A DNA stretch of 64,000 nucleotides from Flavobacteriaceae bacterium (GCA_018608765.1 JABAYY010000052.1:1-64000), one strand, 5' to 3'. Positions 51,719 through 61,590 are shown, counted from the first letter of the stretch. Program-made: numbers and translations. The notes: generated by a model from the sequence alone, not told the origin.

Positions 51719-52618
51719 ATGGCCAAAGCTATTAAAAAACAAGCCTTAGGACGCGGACTATCTGCTCTATTACAAGATCCTAAAAAAGAAACATCAACTG
51801 TTGGAAGTACAAGCAACAACCATCAGGTAGGAACTATTATTGCACTCGAATTAGCTTTAATAGAAGTCAATCCATTTCAGCCTCGAACACAATTTAAAGA
51901 AGAAGCTATAAGAGAACTAGCGTCTTCTATACAAGAGTTGGGGGTGATTCAACCCATAACAGTACGTAAAACAACATCTAATACATTTCAATTGGTGTCT
52001 GGTGAACGCCGTTTTAGAGCCTCAAAATTATTAGACTTAAAAACAATTCCGGCCTACATACGCGTTGCAAATGATCAGGAAGCTTTAGAAATGGCATTGG
52101 TTGAAAACATTCAACGTCAAGATTTAGATCCTATTGAAATTGCTTTAAGTTACCAAAGATTGATCGATGACATTCAATTAACTCAAGAACAAATGAGCCA
52201 ACGGGTTGGAAAAAAACGATCTACCATTGCAAATTACCTAAGATTATTAAAATTAGATCCCTTAGTCCAAACAGGAATGCGTGATGGTTTTATAAGTATG
52301 GGGCACGGAAGAGCTATCGTGAATATAAGTTCTCATTCAGATCAAATTGCCATATATAAAGAAATTATTTCCAATAAATTATCGGTTCGAGCAACGGAAA
52401 CTCTTGTTAAAAATTATAACAGTCCAAAACCAGCAAAAACAATAAAACAGAACGAACTTCCTAGTTTTGTTAAAAATAGTATTGGGAAAATAGCATCTTA
52501 TTTTGGGCATAAAATTGATGTTAAAATGGAGAAAAAAGGAACTGGAAAAATTCTTATTCCATTTCATTCTAAAGAAGACTATGATCGCATCTTAAAATTA
52601 TTTGAAAGTGATAAATAG
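51719..52618 (+). CDS. parB: ParB/Spo0J chromosome partitioning protein
   Basis: ALGRGLSALLQD; VNPFQPRTQFKEEAIRELASSIQELGVIQPITVR; LVSGERRFRASKLL; HTH GKKRSTIANYLRLLKL. Confidence 0.96.
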   Translation: MAKAIKKQALGRGLSALLQDPKKETSTVGSTSNNHQVGTIIALELALIEVNPFQPRTQFKEEAIRELASSIQELGVIQPITVRKTTSNTFQLVSGERRFRASKLLDLKTIPAYIRVANDQEALEMALVENIQRQDLDPIEIALSYQRLIDDIQLTQEQMSQRVGKKRSTIANYLRLLKLDPLVQTGMRDGFISMGHGRAIVNISSHSDQIAIYKEIISNKLSVRATETLVKNYNSPKPAKTIKQNELPSFVKNSIGKIASYFGHKIDVKMEKKGTGKILIPFHSKEDYDRILKLFESDK

Positions 52619-53186
52619 GCATTGGATCGTTATATTTTTTTGTGCATATTCGTTGGTTAATTTTGCTCAAAACACTGAAGACACTCAAGAAGAGTTAGAT
52701 ACTGATGCTTATAAACCTGTGGTCATGGATCCTTTAGCACCTTCAAGAGCTGCCTTCTATTCCGCTATTCTTCCAGGTCTTGGACAAGCAGTTAATAAAA
52801 AGTATTGGAAAATTCCGATTGTATATGCTGCACTAGGAACGGGCATCTACTTTTATTTGGATAATGACAAGAATTATAAACGCTACAGAAACGCTTACAA
52901 AAGACGCCTATCAGGTTTTAGTGATGATGAATTTTTTGGAGAAGGAACAATTCCTCTTTTATCTAATGAAGCACTCATCCGTGCCCAAGAAACCTTGAGA
53001 CGGAACAAAGAATTATCCTTACTAATTACGATAGGGCTTTATGCATTAAATATTATTGATGCAAATGTAGATGCTCATTTACTGCAATATAATGTGGACA
53101 AAAACCTAGCAATTAATCCATTTGTTGACTTCGATACACCCGATACATCTGCTCAACTTGGCTTATCAATCAACTTTAATTTTTAA
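52602..53186 (+). CDS. DUF5683 domain membrane protein
   Basis: MDPLAPSRAAFYSAILPGLGQAVNKKYWKIPIVYAALGTGIYFYLDN; TTG start (or GTG at 52608) overlapping parB. Confidence 0.83.
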   Translation: MKVINRHWIVIFFCAYSLVNFAQNTEDTQEELDTDAYKPVVMDPLAPSRAAFYSAILPGLGQAVNKKYWKIPIVYAALGTGIYFYLDNDKNYKRYRNAYKRRLSGFSDDEFFGEGTIPLLSNEALIRAQETLRRNKELSLLITIGLYALNIIDANVDAHLLQYNVDKNLAINPFVDFDTPDTSAQLGLSINFNF

Positions 53187-53891
53187 ATGAAAATAGCACT
53201 TTTAGGATACGGTAAAATGGGGAAAGTAATTGAAAAAATTGCTGTTAGTCGCGGACATGAAGTGACCTTAAAAATTGATAAAGACAGTACACCTTATGAC
53301 ATAACTTCGGTGGATGTTGCTATTAATTTTAGTACTCCCGAGTCAGCAGTTGAAAACATTCGAATAGCCCTAGAAAATAATATCCCTGTCATTTCAGGAA
53401 CTACTGGGTGGTTATCTGAAATGGAATCTATAAATACATTATGTGCTGCTAAAAACGGTGCATTTATATATGCATCAAATTTTAGTTTAGGAGTTAATAT
53501 CTTTTTTGAGCTTAACAAGCATTTAGCCAAAATGATGAAAAACTTGTCCGATTATCAGGTAGACATTGAGGAAATTCATCACACTCAAAAGCAAGATGCG
53601 CCTTCTGGTACTGCCATCACACTTGCGGAAGATGTGATTCAGCACAGTACTCACGATTCTTGGGGGCTTGCGCCGTTAAAGGACAACAATAAATTAGCTA
53701 TTACAGCCAAACGTATTGATTCAGTTCCAGGGACTCACACTGTAAATTACAGTTCTGAAGTGGATCGTATTTCATTAACACATACTGCACACAATAGAGA
53801 AGGTTTTGGACTGGGAGCTGTTGTTGCAGCAGAATGGATTCTTGGAAAAACTGGCGTTTTCACAATGAATGACGTGTTAAACATTGGTTAA
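53187..53891 (+). CDS. dapB: 4-hydroxy-tetrahydrodipicolinate reductase
   Basis: MKIALLGYGKMGKVIEKIA; ISGTTGWL; EIHHTQKQDAPSGTAITLAE. Confidence 0.95.
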   Translation: MKIALLGYGKMGKVIEKIAVSRGHEVTLKIDKDSTPYDITSVDVAINFSTPESAVENIRIALENNIPVISGTTGWLSEMESINTLCAAKNGAFIYASNFSLGVNIFFELNKHLAKMMKNLSDYQVDIEEIHHTQKQDAPSGTAITLAEDVIQHSTHDSWGLAPLKDNNKLAITAKRIDSVPGTHTVNYSSEVDRISLTHTAHNREGFGLGAVVAAEWILGKTGVFTMNDVLNIG

Positions 53892-53948
53892 AGCCACTCA
53901 AACAAGTTGCATTAACCAATAAATTTATATTAAATAATTTTAAATATT

Positions 53949-55550
53949 ATGACATTATCTCAGTGGTTTATTTTTTTCTTAGCAATTCAGTTAATTCATG
54001 GATTGGGTACTTGGAAACTATATGTTAAAGCAGGTCGAAAGGCATGGGAAGCATTCGTACCTATTTATAATGGAATCATTTTCATGAAAATACTGAACCG
54101 TCCATCATGGTGGGTTGCGTTGTTATTTTTACCTGTAATCAGTTTAATTATGTTGATTGTCATCTGGGTAGAAACCGCTCGAAGTTTTGGAAAAAACACT
54201 TCAACAGACACTGTTCTGTCAGTCTTAACCTTAGGGTTTTATGCTTATTATTTAAACTATTTTACAGACTTAAATCACGTAAAAGAGAGGAGTTTAAAAC
54301 CTAATTCTGGTTTTGGAGAGTGGGTAAGCTCCATACTGTTCGCAATCGTCGCAGCTACTATTGTTCATACCTATCTTTTACAGCCGTATGTCATTCCATC
54401 TTCATCTCTAGAAAAATCATTATTGGTAGGAGATTTTTTAATTGTGAGTAAAATGCATTATGGTCCTCGAGTGCCAATGACTACTGTAGGGCTTCCTATG
54501 GTACACGATACGATTCCTGTATTGAACAAAAAGTCTTACTTATTTAGTGATAAAATTGAAGAACAAAGGACTTCTTTTAAAAGTAGATTTCAACTCCCCT
54601 ACTTACGAATTCCAGGATGGGAAAAAATTGAACGTAATGACATAGTCGTTTTTAATCAACCAGCAGATACTCTGCTTGATATGAATGACTTTAGACCCGA
54701 TAGAAATTACTACAAGCCGATCGATAAGAAGACTAATTTGGTAAAGCGATGTGTAGCGATTGCTGGTGACACCCTAGAAATCAGAGATGGCTATGTACAC
54801 ATCAACGGGGTTCAGAACGAACTTCCATACCGTGCAAGATTGCAGTTTAGTTATGAAGTAAACTTAAAACCTGGGAAAAGATTCGAAAATAGCATCATTA
54901 ATCAATTAAAAACACGCTACGATATTACAGATGGCATCTATGCGATGGGTAATAAAATCATTATTCCAGCAGCTTCCAATGAAGCTGTCCAAGTATTTAA
55001 AAACCATCCAAGTGTAGCATCGATTTCAAAATTTATCGAGCCCAAAGGCAAAGCGGATACTGGCTTGTTTCCTCAAGACCCAAGTTACGAATGGAACCGT
55101 GATTTTTATGGCCCCCTTTATATTCCTAAAGAAGGAACTTCTATGGCTCTAAATTTAAAAAATCTTCCTGTATATAAACGACTGATTACCGAATACGAAG
55201 GAAATACAGTCTATACAAAAGGCAATCAGATTTTTATAAACGGACAAATTTCAAACTCATATACCTTTAAACAAAACTACTATTGGATGATGGGTGACAA
55301 TCGTCACAATTCCATTGATGCTCGTGCTTGGGGGTTTGTGCCTTTTAATCACGTAGTGGGAAAACCAGTCTTTATTTGGATGAGTTGGAATTCCAACGGA
55401 AAAGGGTTTAATAAAATACGCTGGGATCGTATGTTTACAACTGTTCATGCCGATGGCGAACGCACCTCTTACTTTATTCCATTTTTAATCCTGTTAGCAG
55501 GTTGGATTGGATACAGTAAATGGCGTAAAAGAAGAGCCACAACAGCCTAA
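53949..55550 (+). CDS. lepB: Signal peptidase I with N-terminal DUF5684-like membrane region
   Basis: PYVIPSSSLEKSLLVGDFLIVSKMHYGPRVPMT; NLVKRCVAIAGD; GDNRHNSIDARAWGFV. Confidence 0.94.
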   Translation: MTLSQWFIFFLAIQLIHGLGTWKLYVKAGRKAWEAFVPIYNGIIFMKILNRPSWWVALLFLPVISLIMLIVIWVETARSFGKNTSTDTVLSVLTLGFYAYYLNYFTDLNHVKERSLKPNSGFGEWVSSILFAIVAATIVHTYLLQPYVIPSSSLEKSLLVGDFLIVSKMHYGPRVPMTTVGLPMVHDTIPVLNKKSYLFSDKIEEQRTSFKSRFQLPYLRIPGWEKIERNDIVVFNQPADTLLDMNDFRPDRNYYKPIDKKTNLVKRCVAIAGDTLEIRDGYVHINGVQNELPYRARLQFSYEVNLKPGKRFENSIINQLKTRYDITDGIYAMGNKIIIPAASNEAVQVFKNHPSVASISKFIEPKGKADTGLFPQDPSYEWNRDFYGPLYIPKEGTSMALNLKNLPVYKRLITEYEGNTVYTKGNQIFINGQISNSYTFKQNYYWMMGDNRHNSIDARAWGFVPFNHVVGKPVFIWMSWNSNGKGFNKIRWDRMFTTVHADGERTSYFIPFLILLAGWIGYSKWRKRRATTA

Positions 55551-55559
55551 TTTGTAATT

Positions 55560-56174
55560 ATGACACTTCTTTACCCGACATATTTTCCGAATATTGCTTC
55601 TTATATAGTGATGGTTCAGTCTGATGTATGTGTATTTGAAATATGTGATTCTTACCAAAAACAGACCTACAGAAACCGCTGTTATATTTATGGAGCCAAC
55701 GGAAAACTAAGTCTTAATATCCCCGTTCATTTTACACAGAAAAACAGACAAAACACAGATGAAATTGAGATAGAAAACGCCTCTAAATGGCTATCTATAC
55801 ACTGGAAGTCAATAGAGAGTGCTTATAAAACCTCTCCGTTTTTTGAATTTTATGAGGATGAATTTAAAGTGCTTTTCGAAAACCAGAAAGATTTTCTATT
55901 AGATTTTAATTTAGAGTGTATTGCTGTAATTAACAGTTGTTTGGGTTTTGAGCCTAAAATATCATTTTCTGATCAATTTTCAAAAACCTCTTTAAGAACA
56001 GATTATCGTTTTTTAGTCAATGCCCGTAAAGAACCTCTAATTGAAACAGACCCTTATATTCAAGTTTTCCAAGAAAAGCATGGATCTATCACAAACTTAA
56101 GCATCTTAGATTTGTTATTCAATGAAGGACCTAACGCTTTAAGTTATTTAAAAAACCATTCCCTCACTTTTTAG
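55560..56174 (+). CDS. WbqC family protein
   Basis: LLYPTYFPNIASYIVMVQSDVCVFEICDSYQKQTYRNRCYIYGANGKLSLNIPV. Confidence 0.85.
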   Translation: MTLLYPTYFPNIASYIVMVQSDVCVFEICDSYQKQTYRNRCYIYGANGKLSLNIPVHFTQKNRQNTDEIEIENASKWLSIHWKSIESAYKTSPFFEFYEDEFKVLFENQKDFLLDFNLECIAVINSCLGFEPKISFSDQFSKTSLRTDYRFLVNARKEPLIETDPYIQVFQEKHGSITNLSILDLLFNEGPNALSYLKNHSLTF

Positions 56175-56177
56175 AGC

Positions 56178-56486
56178 ATGACTCAGGTTCTCGTACATTA
56201 TGGCATTCATTTTATAGTACCCTTATTAATCGCTTTATTATTTTATAAAAAAACCTGGCTCAAATCCTACACAATTTTTTTGGGTGCGTTTCTTATTGAT
56301 TTGGATCACTTACTAACCACACCTCTTTTTGATCCTCAAAGATGTAGCATCGATTTTCACTTCCTTCACTCCTTCGGCGCAATCGCAATATATGTCTGTT
56401 TATTAGTGCCTAAAAAAACTCGCTTGATTGGAATAGGGCTTTGTATTCATATCATAGCCGATAGCTGTGATTGTCTATTTTTGTAA
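56178..56486 (+). CDS. DUF6122-like small membrane protein
   Basis: LGAFLIDLDHLLTTPLFDPQRCSIDFHFLHSF. Confidence 0.75.
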   Translation: MTQVLVHYGIHFIVPLLIALLFYKKTWLKSYTIFLGAFLIDLDHLLTTPLFDPQRCSIDFHFLHSFGAIAIYVCLLVPKKTRLIGIGLCIHIIADSCDCLFL

Positions 56487-57506
56487 CGTCAACTCCGTAA
56501 GAATCGGAAAATGATCCGAATAAGGTATCGTGTAGTTTTTGAATGTTCCCGAAGAGAAATTTTGATCAGCTAAGATGAAGTCTATCCGCACAGGAAAATA
56601 CTTAAAATCAAAAGTACTTCCAAAACCAGTACCGGAGGTCTCAAAAGTATCCTTTAAATCTCCTTTTAAAATTCTATATACATACGAATAAACAGTATTA
56701 TTAAAATCGCCACAAAGTAGTACTTTATAAGGCGATTTTGCAACATGATTAGCAACGAGTCCAGCTTGATGTTGTTGTGCTTTAAACGTAGTCTCTAAGC
56801 GTTTAAGCAGCTTGTTTGATTGCTCAGAGTCCAGTGTTTCTACATCAACATTAGCATCAATTCCAGACGATTGAAGGTGTACATTATAAACACGCGTTGT
56901 ATCTGACTCTATAAGTAGATCTGCGTATATCGCACTATTTGCAGAATTAGGGAAATCAATAAAACCAGAATCTAAAATTTTATAGGTGGATAAAATAGCA
57001 AGTTCCGATTTGTTGTTTTTAGAGGCATTTGTTTTATACTTGTAAGGGTATTCTTTAAATTCCAAATCCGTACTTGAATCGTACTCTTGAAAACACAAAA
57101 TATTTGGAGATTCCTCAGTAATAAATTCCTGAATTTTAGTAGGAATAGTTTCATCTTCAATCCAATTGTAGACATTGAACAAACGAACATTATAGCTCAT
57201 AATGGTGAAGGTCGCTTCTGACTTTGGAACGGACTCTGAAGAGAATTTATAAAATGACAAAACTTGACTGTACCCAACAATGAGAACTAATAAGGAAAGG
57301 ATGAGTTGTTTTTTTAGCTTGATAAGCCAATAAACCGCAAAAAGAATGTTCAGAACAATCAATAAAGGAACGGACACACTAAATGTAGATATCAAAGCAT
57401 ACGATTTAGGTGGCACATATGATATTCCGTAAGATAATAGCAACAAGAGCGCAACTACTGAATTAATCAGAAATATAAACTTATTAAGAAGGTTTAAGTT
57501 TTTCAA
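56475..57506 (-). CDS. Endonuclease/exonuclease/phosphatase family protein with N-terminal TM segments
   Basis: TIMSYNVRLFNVYNWI; ILCFQEYDS; LLCGDFNNTVYSYVYR; YSDHFPILTEL. Confidence 0.9.
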   Translation of the reverse strand: MKNLNLLNKFIFLINSVVALLLLLSYGISYVPPKSYALISTFSVSVPLLIVLNILFAVYWLIKLKKQLILSLLVLIVGYSQVLSFYKFSSESVPKSEATFTIMSYNVRLFNVYNWIEDETIPTKIQEFITEESPNILCFQEYDSSTDLEFKEYPYKYKTNASKNNKSELAILSTYKILDSGFIDFPNSANSAIYADLLIESDTTRVYNVHLQSSGIDANVDVETLDSEQSNKLLKRLETTFKAQQHQAGLVANHVAKSPYKVLLCGDFNNTVYSYVYRILKGDLKDTFETSGTGFGSTFDFKYFPVRIDFILADQNFSSGTFKNYTIPYSDHFPILTELTLQK

Positions 57507-57512
57507 ATCTCT

Positions 57513-58379
57513 TTATTTACCAGCTCGGAATAAAAAATCCTTTTCTGCTTGTGTTAAACTTTCATAGCCACTTTTACCTATTTTATCTAAAATAAGGTCA
57601 ATTTGTTTTTGATGGGTAAATCTGTCAAACTCTTCCTTTTTCTTACCAGCAAAAGAAGTTTTTTTCTTCTTGTGAACTGTTTTTAATGGCGCTGTCGTCC
57701 TAGAGAAATAGGCTGTAATACGATCAATAAACGCTCCAATATCTGTGCCTTTCTGAAATTGTGTCGCATAAAAATAGCCTAATATGCTACCTCCAAAATG
57801 AGCTATTGAACCTCCTGAATTTGCAGAAAATAGACCTGGAACATCAAACAATACGATTGCGATCCCTATGTATTTTAATGGGAACTGAAAGGTAAAAAAC
57901 CGAACCTCTTTGTTGGGTAGGTAGGTACACAAAAATATGATTATTGCACGCACTCCCGCAGAGGCACCAACTAAAGATCCCACAGTATTTAAAATACCTG
58001 AAGGGAATAAATTATAAACCAATACAAAAGCAAAACCACCAGACAGGATGCCCAATATGTAAACTTTAAGCGAAATTCCTTCTTTGAATAAATTTGAAAA
58101 CGAACGTCCAAAGAAATATAAGACTACCATATTAAAAAACAAATGGACAAAACTGTAATGAGTGAAACCGTACGTTAATAACGTCCAAGGCTTAGAGAGA
58201 ACATCAGAGAATGATTTTGAAAGCGATAGCCATTCTAAATTTGATCCACCCCCTTGAAATCTAAAGGTGATAATACCAAAAAGAAAAACAATAATATTTG
58301 CAACAATGATTTTTTCAAACACATTGAGTCTTGATAGTTTTTCTCTAATATCTTGATTTAAACTTGTCATTAATTCCAA
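57513..58379 (-). CDS. Rhomboid family intramembrane serine protease
   Basis: GFTHYSFVHLFFNMVVLYFFG; GSLVGASAGVRAI; IAHFGGSILGY. Confidence 0.87.
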   Translation of the reverse strand: MELMTSLNQDIREKLSRLNVFEKIIVANIIVFLFGIITFRFQGGGSNLEWLSLSKSFSDVLSKPWTLLTYGFTHYSFVHLFFNMVVLYFFGRSFSNLFKEGISLKVYILGILSGGFAFVLVYNLFPSGILNTVGSLVGASAGVRAIIIFLCTYLPNKEVRFFTFQFPLKYIGIAIVLFDVPGLFSANSGGSIAHFGGSILGYFYATQFQKGTDIGAFIDRITAYFSRTTAPLKTVHKKKKTSFAGKKKEEFDRFTHQKQIDLILDKIGKSGYESLTQAEKDFLFRAGK

Positions 58380-59191
58380 CGGTATTTATCAAATTGATTT
58401 TTTTTCCAGAAATACATCAGTAAAAAACCTGTAATCGCTCCTCCAATATGGGCTATATAAGCAGTATTGCTAGGACTAAAAATTGAAACTCCTGAAAAAG
58501 CAGAAAATAAGTCTAGAGCAATAATACCGGGGATGAAATATTTTGCTTTGATTGGAATTGGCAAGAAAAGCATCATTAACTCCGCATTTGGATTAAGCAT
58601 GCCAAACGCGACCAAAACACCCATAATTGCACCCGATGCCCCAACCATAGAACCATTAGTCATAACATTTAAGTCAAATAACATACGAAACGTTTCTCTA
58701 TTGAGAGGATTCATACCATAGTTGTAACTAGACATCAATGGTTCTAATTTAGAAGCTAAAATTTCGCCTTTAAACATCTGATCATTTATAATATTTAAAC
58801 TGGAAGCGTCTCTGATAAAATCAAAAGAATAGCCCAATGCTTTTAAGTCGCTTAACATTGGATATATTTGAATGTAGTACACTAAAAATGTCAAGGCTAC
58901 AGCTCCCAAACCTGATGAGAGATAAAAAATTAAAAATTTCCGTTGACCAAATATGCGCTCTACAGCTGTTCCAAACATCCATAACGCCAGCATATTAAAT
59001 AGTAAATGCTGAACACCACCATGCATAAACATGTGGGTAAATACTTGCCATGGCATAAAATTATCGCTCAACGGATAGAAGAGAGATAATAATCCATAAA
59101 ATAAATCTTTATTACCCAGTAAGTAAGTTCCTAAAAACACAATAATATTGATGATAAGAAGATGCTTAACGGTTGGGGTTATTTGACGCAT
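58370..59191 (-). CDS. Rhomboid family intramembrane serine protease
   Basis: TVKHLLIINIIVFL; HMFMHGGVQHLLFNMLALWMFG; MVGASGAIMGVLVAFG; IAHIGGAITGF. Confidence 0.92.
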   Translation of the reverse strand: MRQITPTVKHLLIINIIVFLGTYLLGNKDLFYGLLSLFYPLSDNFMPWQVFTHMFMHGGVQHLLFNMLALWMFGTAVERIFGQRKFLIFYLSSGLGAVALTFLVYYIQIYPMLSDLKALGYSFDFIRDASSLNIINDQMFKGEILASKLEPLMSSYNYGMNPLNRETFRMLFDLNVMTNGSMVGASGAIMGVLVAFGMLNPNAELMMLFLPIPIKAKYFIPGIIALDLFSAFSGVSIFSPSNTAYIAHIGGAITGFLLMYFWKKNQFDKYRWN

Positions 59192-59192
59192 A

Positions 59193-61025
59193 TTAGTTGA
59201 ATTTTTTATCGAGTTCTTCGACCTTTAAGGTTGTGAAAACTGTTTTGTTAGAAGGTGAAATTGACGGTTCTTTACAAGAAAACAAGGTGTTTATGATGTG
59301 TTCTTGTTCTTCGCGTTCTAATTTTTTTCCGTTTTTAATTGCCAAACTTTTGGCGAGCGACTTAGACAATAAATCACTGACACTAAAGTTCACATCGGGG
59401 ACTTCGTGTTCTATATCGTGAATGAGTTGCTCGAAAACAATATGGACTTCAGATTCTTTGACTCCGACGGGAACGCCTGTGAGTTCTATACTTTCATCTG
59501 TAAACGAAGAAAATACAAATCCAGTTGTTTCTAAAGCCTGTTGAAGGTCTTTTAATATGGTATTGTCCGATTTTGAAAATTTTAGCTCTAAGGGAAATAA
59601 CAACTGTTGACTAACAGCTTCATTTACGGTCGTTTTTCTAAGAAATTCTTCATACAAAATACGTTCGTGAGCTCTGTTCTGATCAATGACAAGCATCCCC
59701 GATTTGATCGTATTGATGATGTATTTGTTGTGTAATTGAAATGTTTTGTGTGTCTTTTGTTCTGTGGTATCGTCAAAGATAGACGAAGTCATTTCATCAG
59801 ATTCATAATTAACCTGACTAAAACTATCTGAATTTGATTTGGATTCCAAACCAACATACAGCCCTTCCCATGCGTCACCAGCAGGTTTAGAATACGAAGG
59901 TGGAGATTGATTTGGATTTGAAAAGGGATTAAACGTTCTATCGACTTCAACTTTTGGGTGGATTGTTTGTCCTCCTTCAAATCCATAAGGGGTGTCTAAA
60001 TTTTTATCTCGATCAAAATCAAGTACTGGAGCAATACTAAATTGCCCTAAACTGTGTTTGACAGCCGCTCTCAAAATCGCATAGATTGTTTGTTCATCAT
60101 CAAATTTGATTTCCGTTTTTGTGGGATGAATATTGATGTCTATACTTTTTGGATTGACTTCTAAGTTTAAAAAGTAACTAGGATGTTTACCTGGTTGAAG
60201 TACGCCCTCAAAAGCTGCGGATATGGCATGATTCAAATACGGACTCTTTATAAATCGATTATTTACAAAAAAGAATTGCTCTCCTCTAGATTTCTTTGAA
60301 TATTCTGGTTTCCCAACAAATCCTGAGATTGTTAAGACTTCTGTTGTTTCTTCAACGGGAACTAGTTTTTCATTGGTTTTTCCACCAAATGTACTCACAA
60401 TGCGTTGTCTAAAATTTCCTTTTAAAAGATTAAAAAGATCGCTTCCATTGTGGTACATAGAAAAACTGATCAATGGGTGCGCCAAGACGACTCTATGAAA
60501 TTCATCAATGATATGACGTAATTCTACAATATCAGACTTTAAAAAATTACGTCTTGCTGGAATGTTGAAAAATAAATTTTTAACTGCAATCGAAGAACCA
60601 TTGGGGGTTGCTATGACTTCTTGAGAGGTAAAAACACTGCCTTCTACAGATAAAAGTGTCCCTAATTCGTCAGATGCTTGTTTGGTTTTCATTTCCACAT
60701 GAGCAATCGCTGCAATGCTCGCTAAAGCCTCACCTCTAAACCCTTTTGTATGGAGATTGAATAAATCGTCTGCGACTTTAATTTTGGAAGTGGCATGACG
60801 CTCAAAACTTAAACGAGCATCGGTCACACTCATTCCTTTTCCGTCGTCTATAACTTGGATCAATGTCTTGCCAGCATTTTTCACAAGAAGCTTTACCGTT
60901 GTTGCTCCAGCATCAATCGCATTTTCTAGAAGTTCTTTTACCACAGATGCAGGACGTTGTACAACTTCTCCGGCTGCAATTTGATTTGCAACGTGATCGG
61001 GTAACAATTGAATTATATCTGCCAT
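59193..61025 (-). CDS. mutL: DNA mismatch repair protein MutL
   Basis: IIQLLPDHVANQIAAGEVVQRPASVVKELLENAIDAGAT; GFRGEALASIAAIAHVEM; NIPARRNFLKS. Confidence 0.96.
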   Translation of the reverse strand: MADIIQLLPDHVANQIAAGEVVQRPASVVKELLENAIDAGATTVKLLVKNAGKTLIQVIDDGKGMSVTDARLSFERHATSKIKVADDLFNLHTKGFRGEALASIAAIAHVEMKTKQASDELGTLLSVEGSVFTSQEVIATPNGSSIAVKNLFFNIPARRNFLKSDIVELRHIIDEFHRVVLAHPLISFSMYHNGSDLFNLLKGNFRQRIVSTFGGKTNEKLVPVEETTEVLTISGFVGKPEYSKKSRGEQFFFVNNRFIKSPYLNHAISAAFEGVLQPGKHPSYFLNLEVNPKSIDINIHPTKTEIKFDDEQTIYAILRAAVKHSLGQFSIAPVLDFDRDKNLDTPYGFEGGQTIHPKVEVDRTFNPFSNPNQSPPSYSKPAGDAWEGLYVGLESKSNSDSFSQVNYESDEMTSSIFDDTTEQKTHKTFQLHNKYIINTIKSGMLVIDQNRAHERILYEEFLRKTTVNEAVSQQLLFPLELKFSKSDNTILKDLQQALETTGFVFSSFTDESIELTGVPVGVKESEVHIVFEQLIHDIEHEVPDVNFSVSDLLSKSLAKSLAIKNGKKLEREEQEHIINTLFSCKEPSISPSNKTVFTTLKVEELDKKFN

Positions 61026-61028
61026 GTA

Positions 61029-61301
61029 TTAGAAAAATATACTTAAATCAAAATCTATAATCCAAAGGAACACAAATATTAAAATTAAAATTATAATGAA
61101 AACTCTTCGGTTCGCTAAGGAATTGGGGTTGGTCTTTAAATCGTCTATTGCATTGGTAAACTTGCCTTTCAAATTTGTTTTTTCGATGGTAACACGTTGA
61201 TCATCAAATTTATGTTTTATTTCAAATGGGCTTCGCTCGCTATTATAAAAGCGAGGAGTGTAATTATATCTCTTGTTTTTTTTTATTTTAAATATACCCA
61301 T
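61029..61301 (-). CDS. Small protein with one C-terminal TM helix, unknown function
   Basis: 90 aa; soluble basic N-term, RRVFIIILILIFVFLWIIDFDLSIFF C-term; upstream of mutL. Confidence 0.65.
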   Translation of the reverse strand: MGIFKIKKNKRYNYTPRFYNSERSPFEIKHKFDDQRVTIEKTNLKGKFTNAIDDLKTNPNSLANRRVFIIILILIFVFLWIIDFDLSIFF

Positions 61302-61310
61302 GACGTAACA

Positions 61311-61502
61311 TTATAAGGTGTCTAACATGTAGATTCCGATCAACAAAAGGACGCATGCAATTAACAGCCAAGTTAATGAAAAACCTGATGATTTTCTAGT
61401 GGACTTCAGACGAAAACGCTCCTTAACTGAATTCGGATTGTCAGCTAAAAAAGACTTCGAAGACGTTCTCAACTTAAATGTTCTGGTTTTTCTAGGTATC
61501 AA
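61311..61502 (-). CDS. Small protein with one C-terminal TM helix, unknown function
   Basis: 63 aa; basic N-term, FSLTWLLIACVLLLIGIYMLDTL C-term. Confidence 0.55.
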   Translation of the reverse strand: MIPRKTRTFKLRTSSKSFLADNPNSVKERFRLKSTRKSSGFSLTWLLIACVLLLIGIYMLDTL

Positions 61503-61590
61503 ATGCTTTGTATTTTGAGACTATTCAAAAATACTTAAATCTGTAGAGTGACAAACAAATCAAACAAAAAATTATCAACAGTTGTTGATT

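Noticed and set aside
59789-59986. Same-strand alternate-frame ORF in mutL
   Set aside because: Falls in the variable MutL linker; the mutL frame is continuous on both sides.
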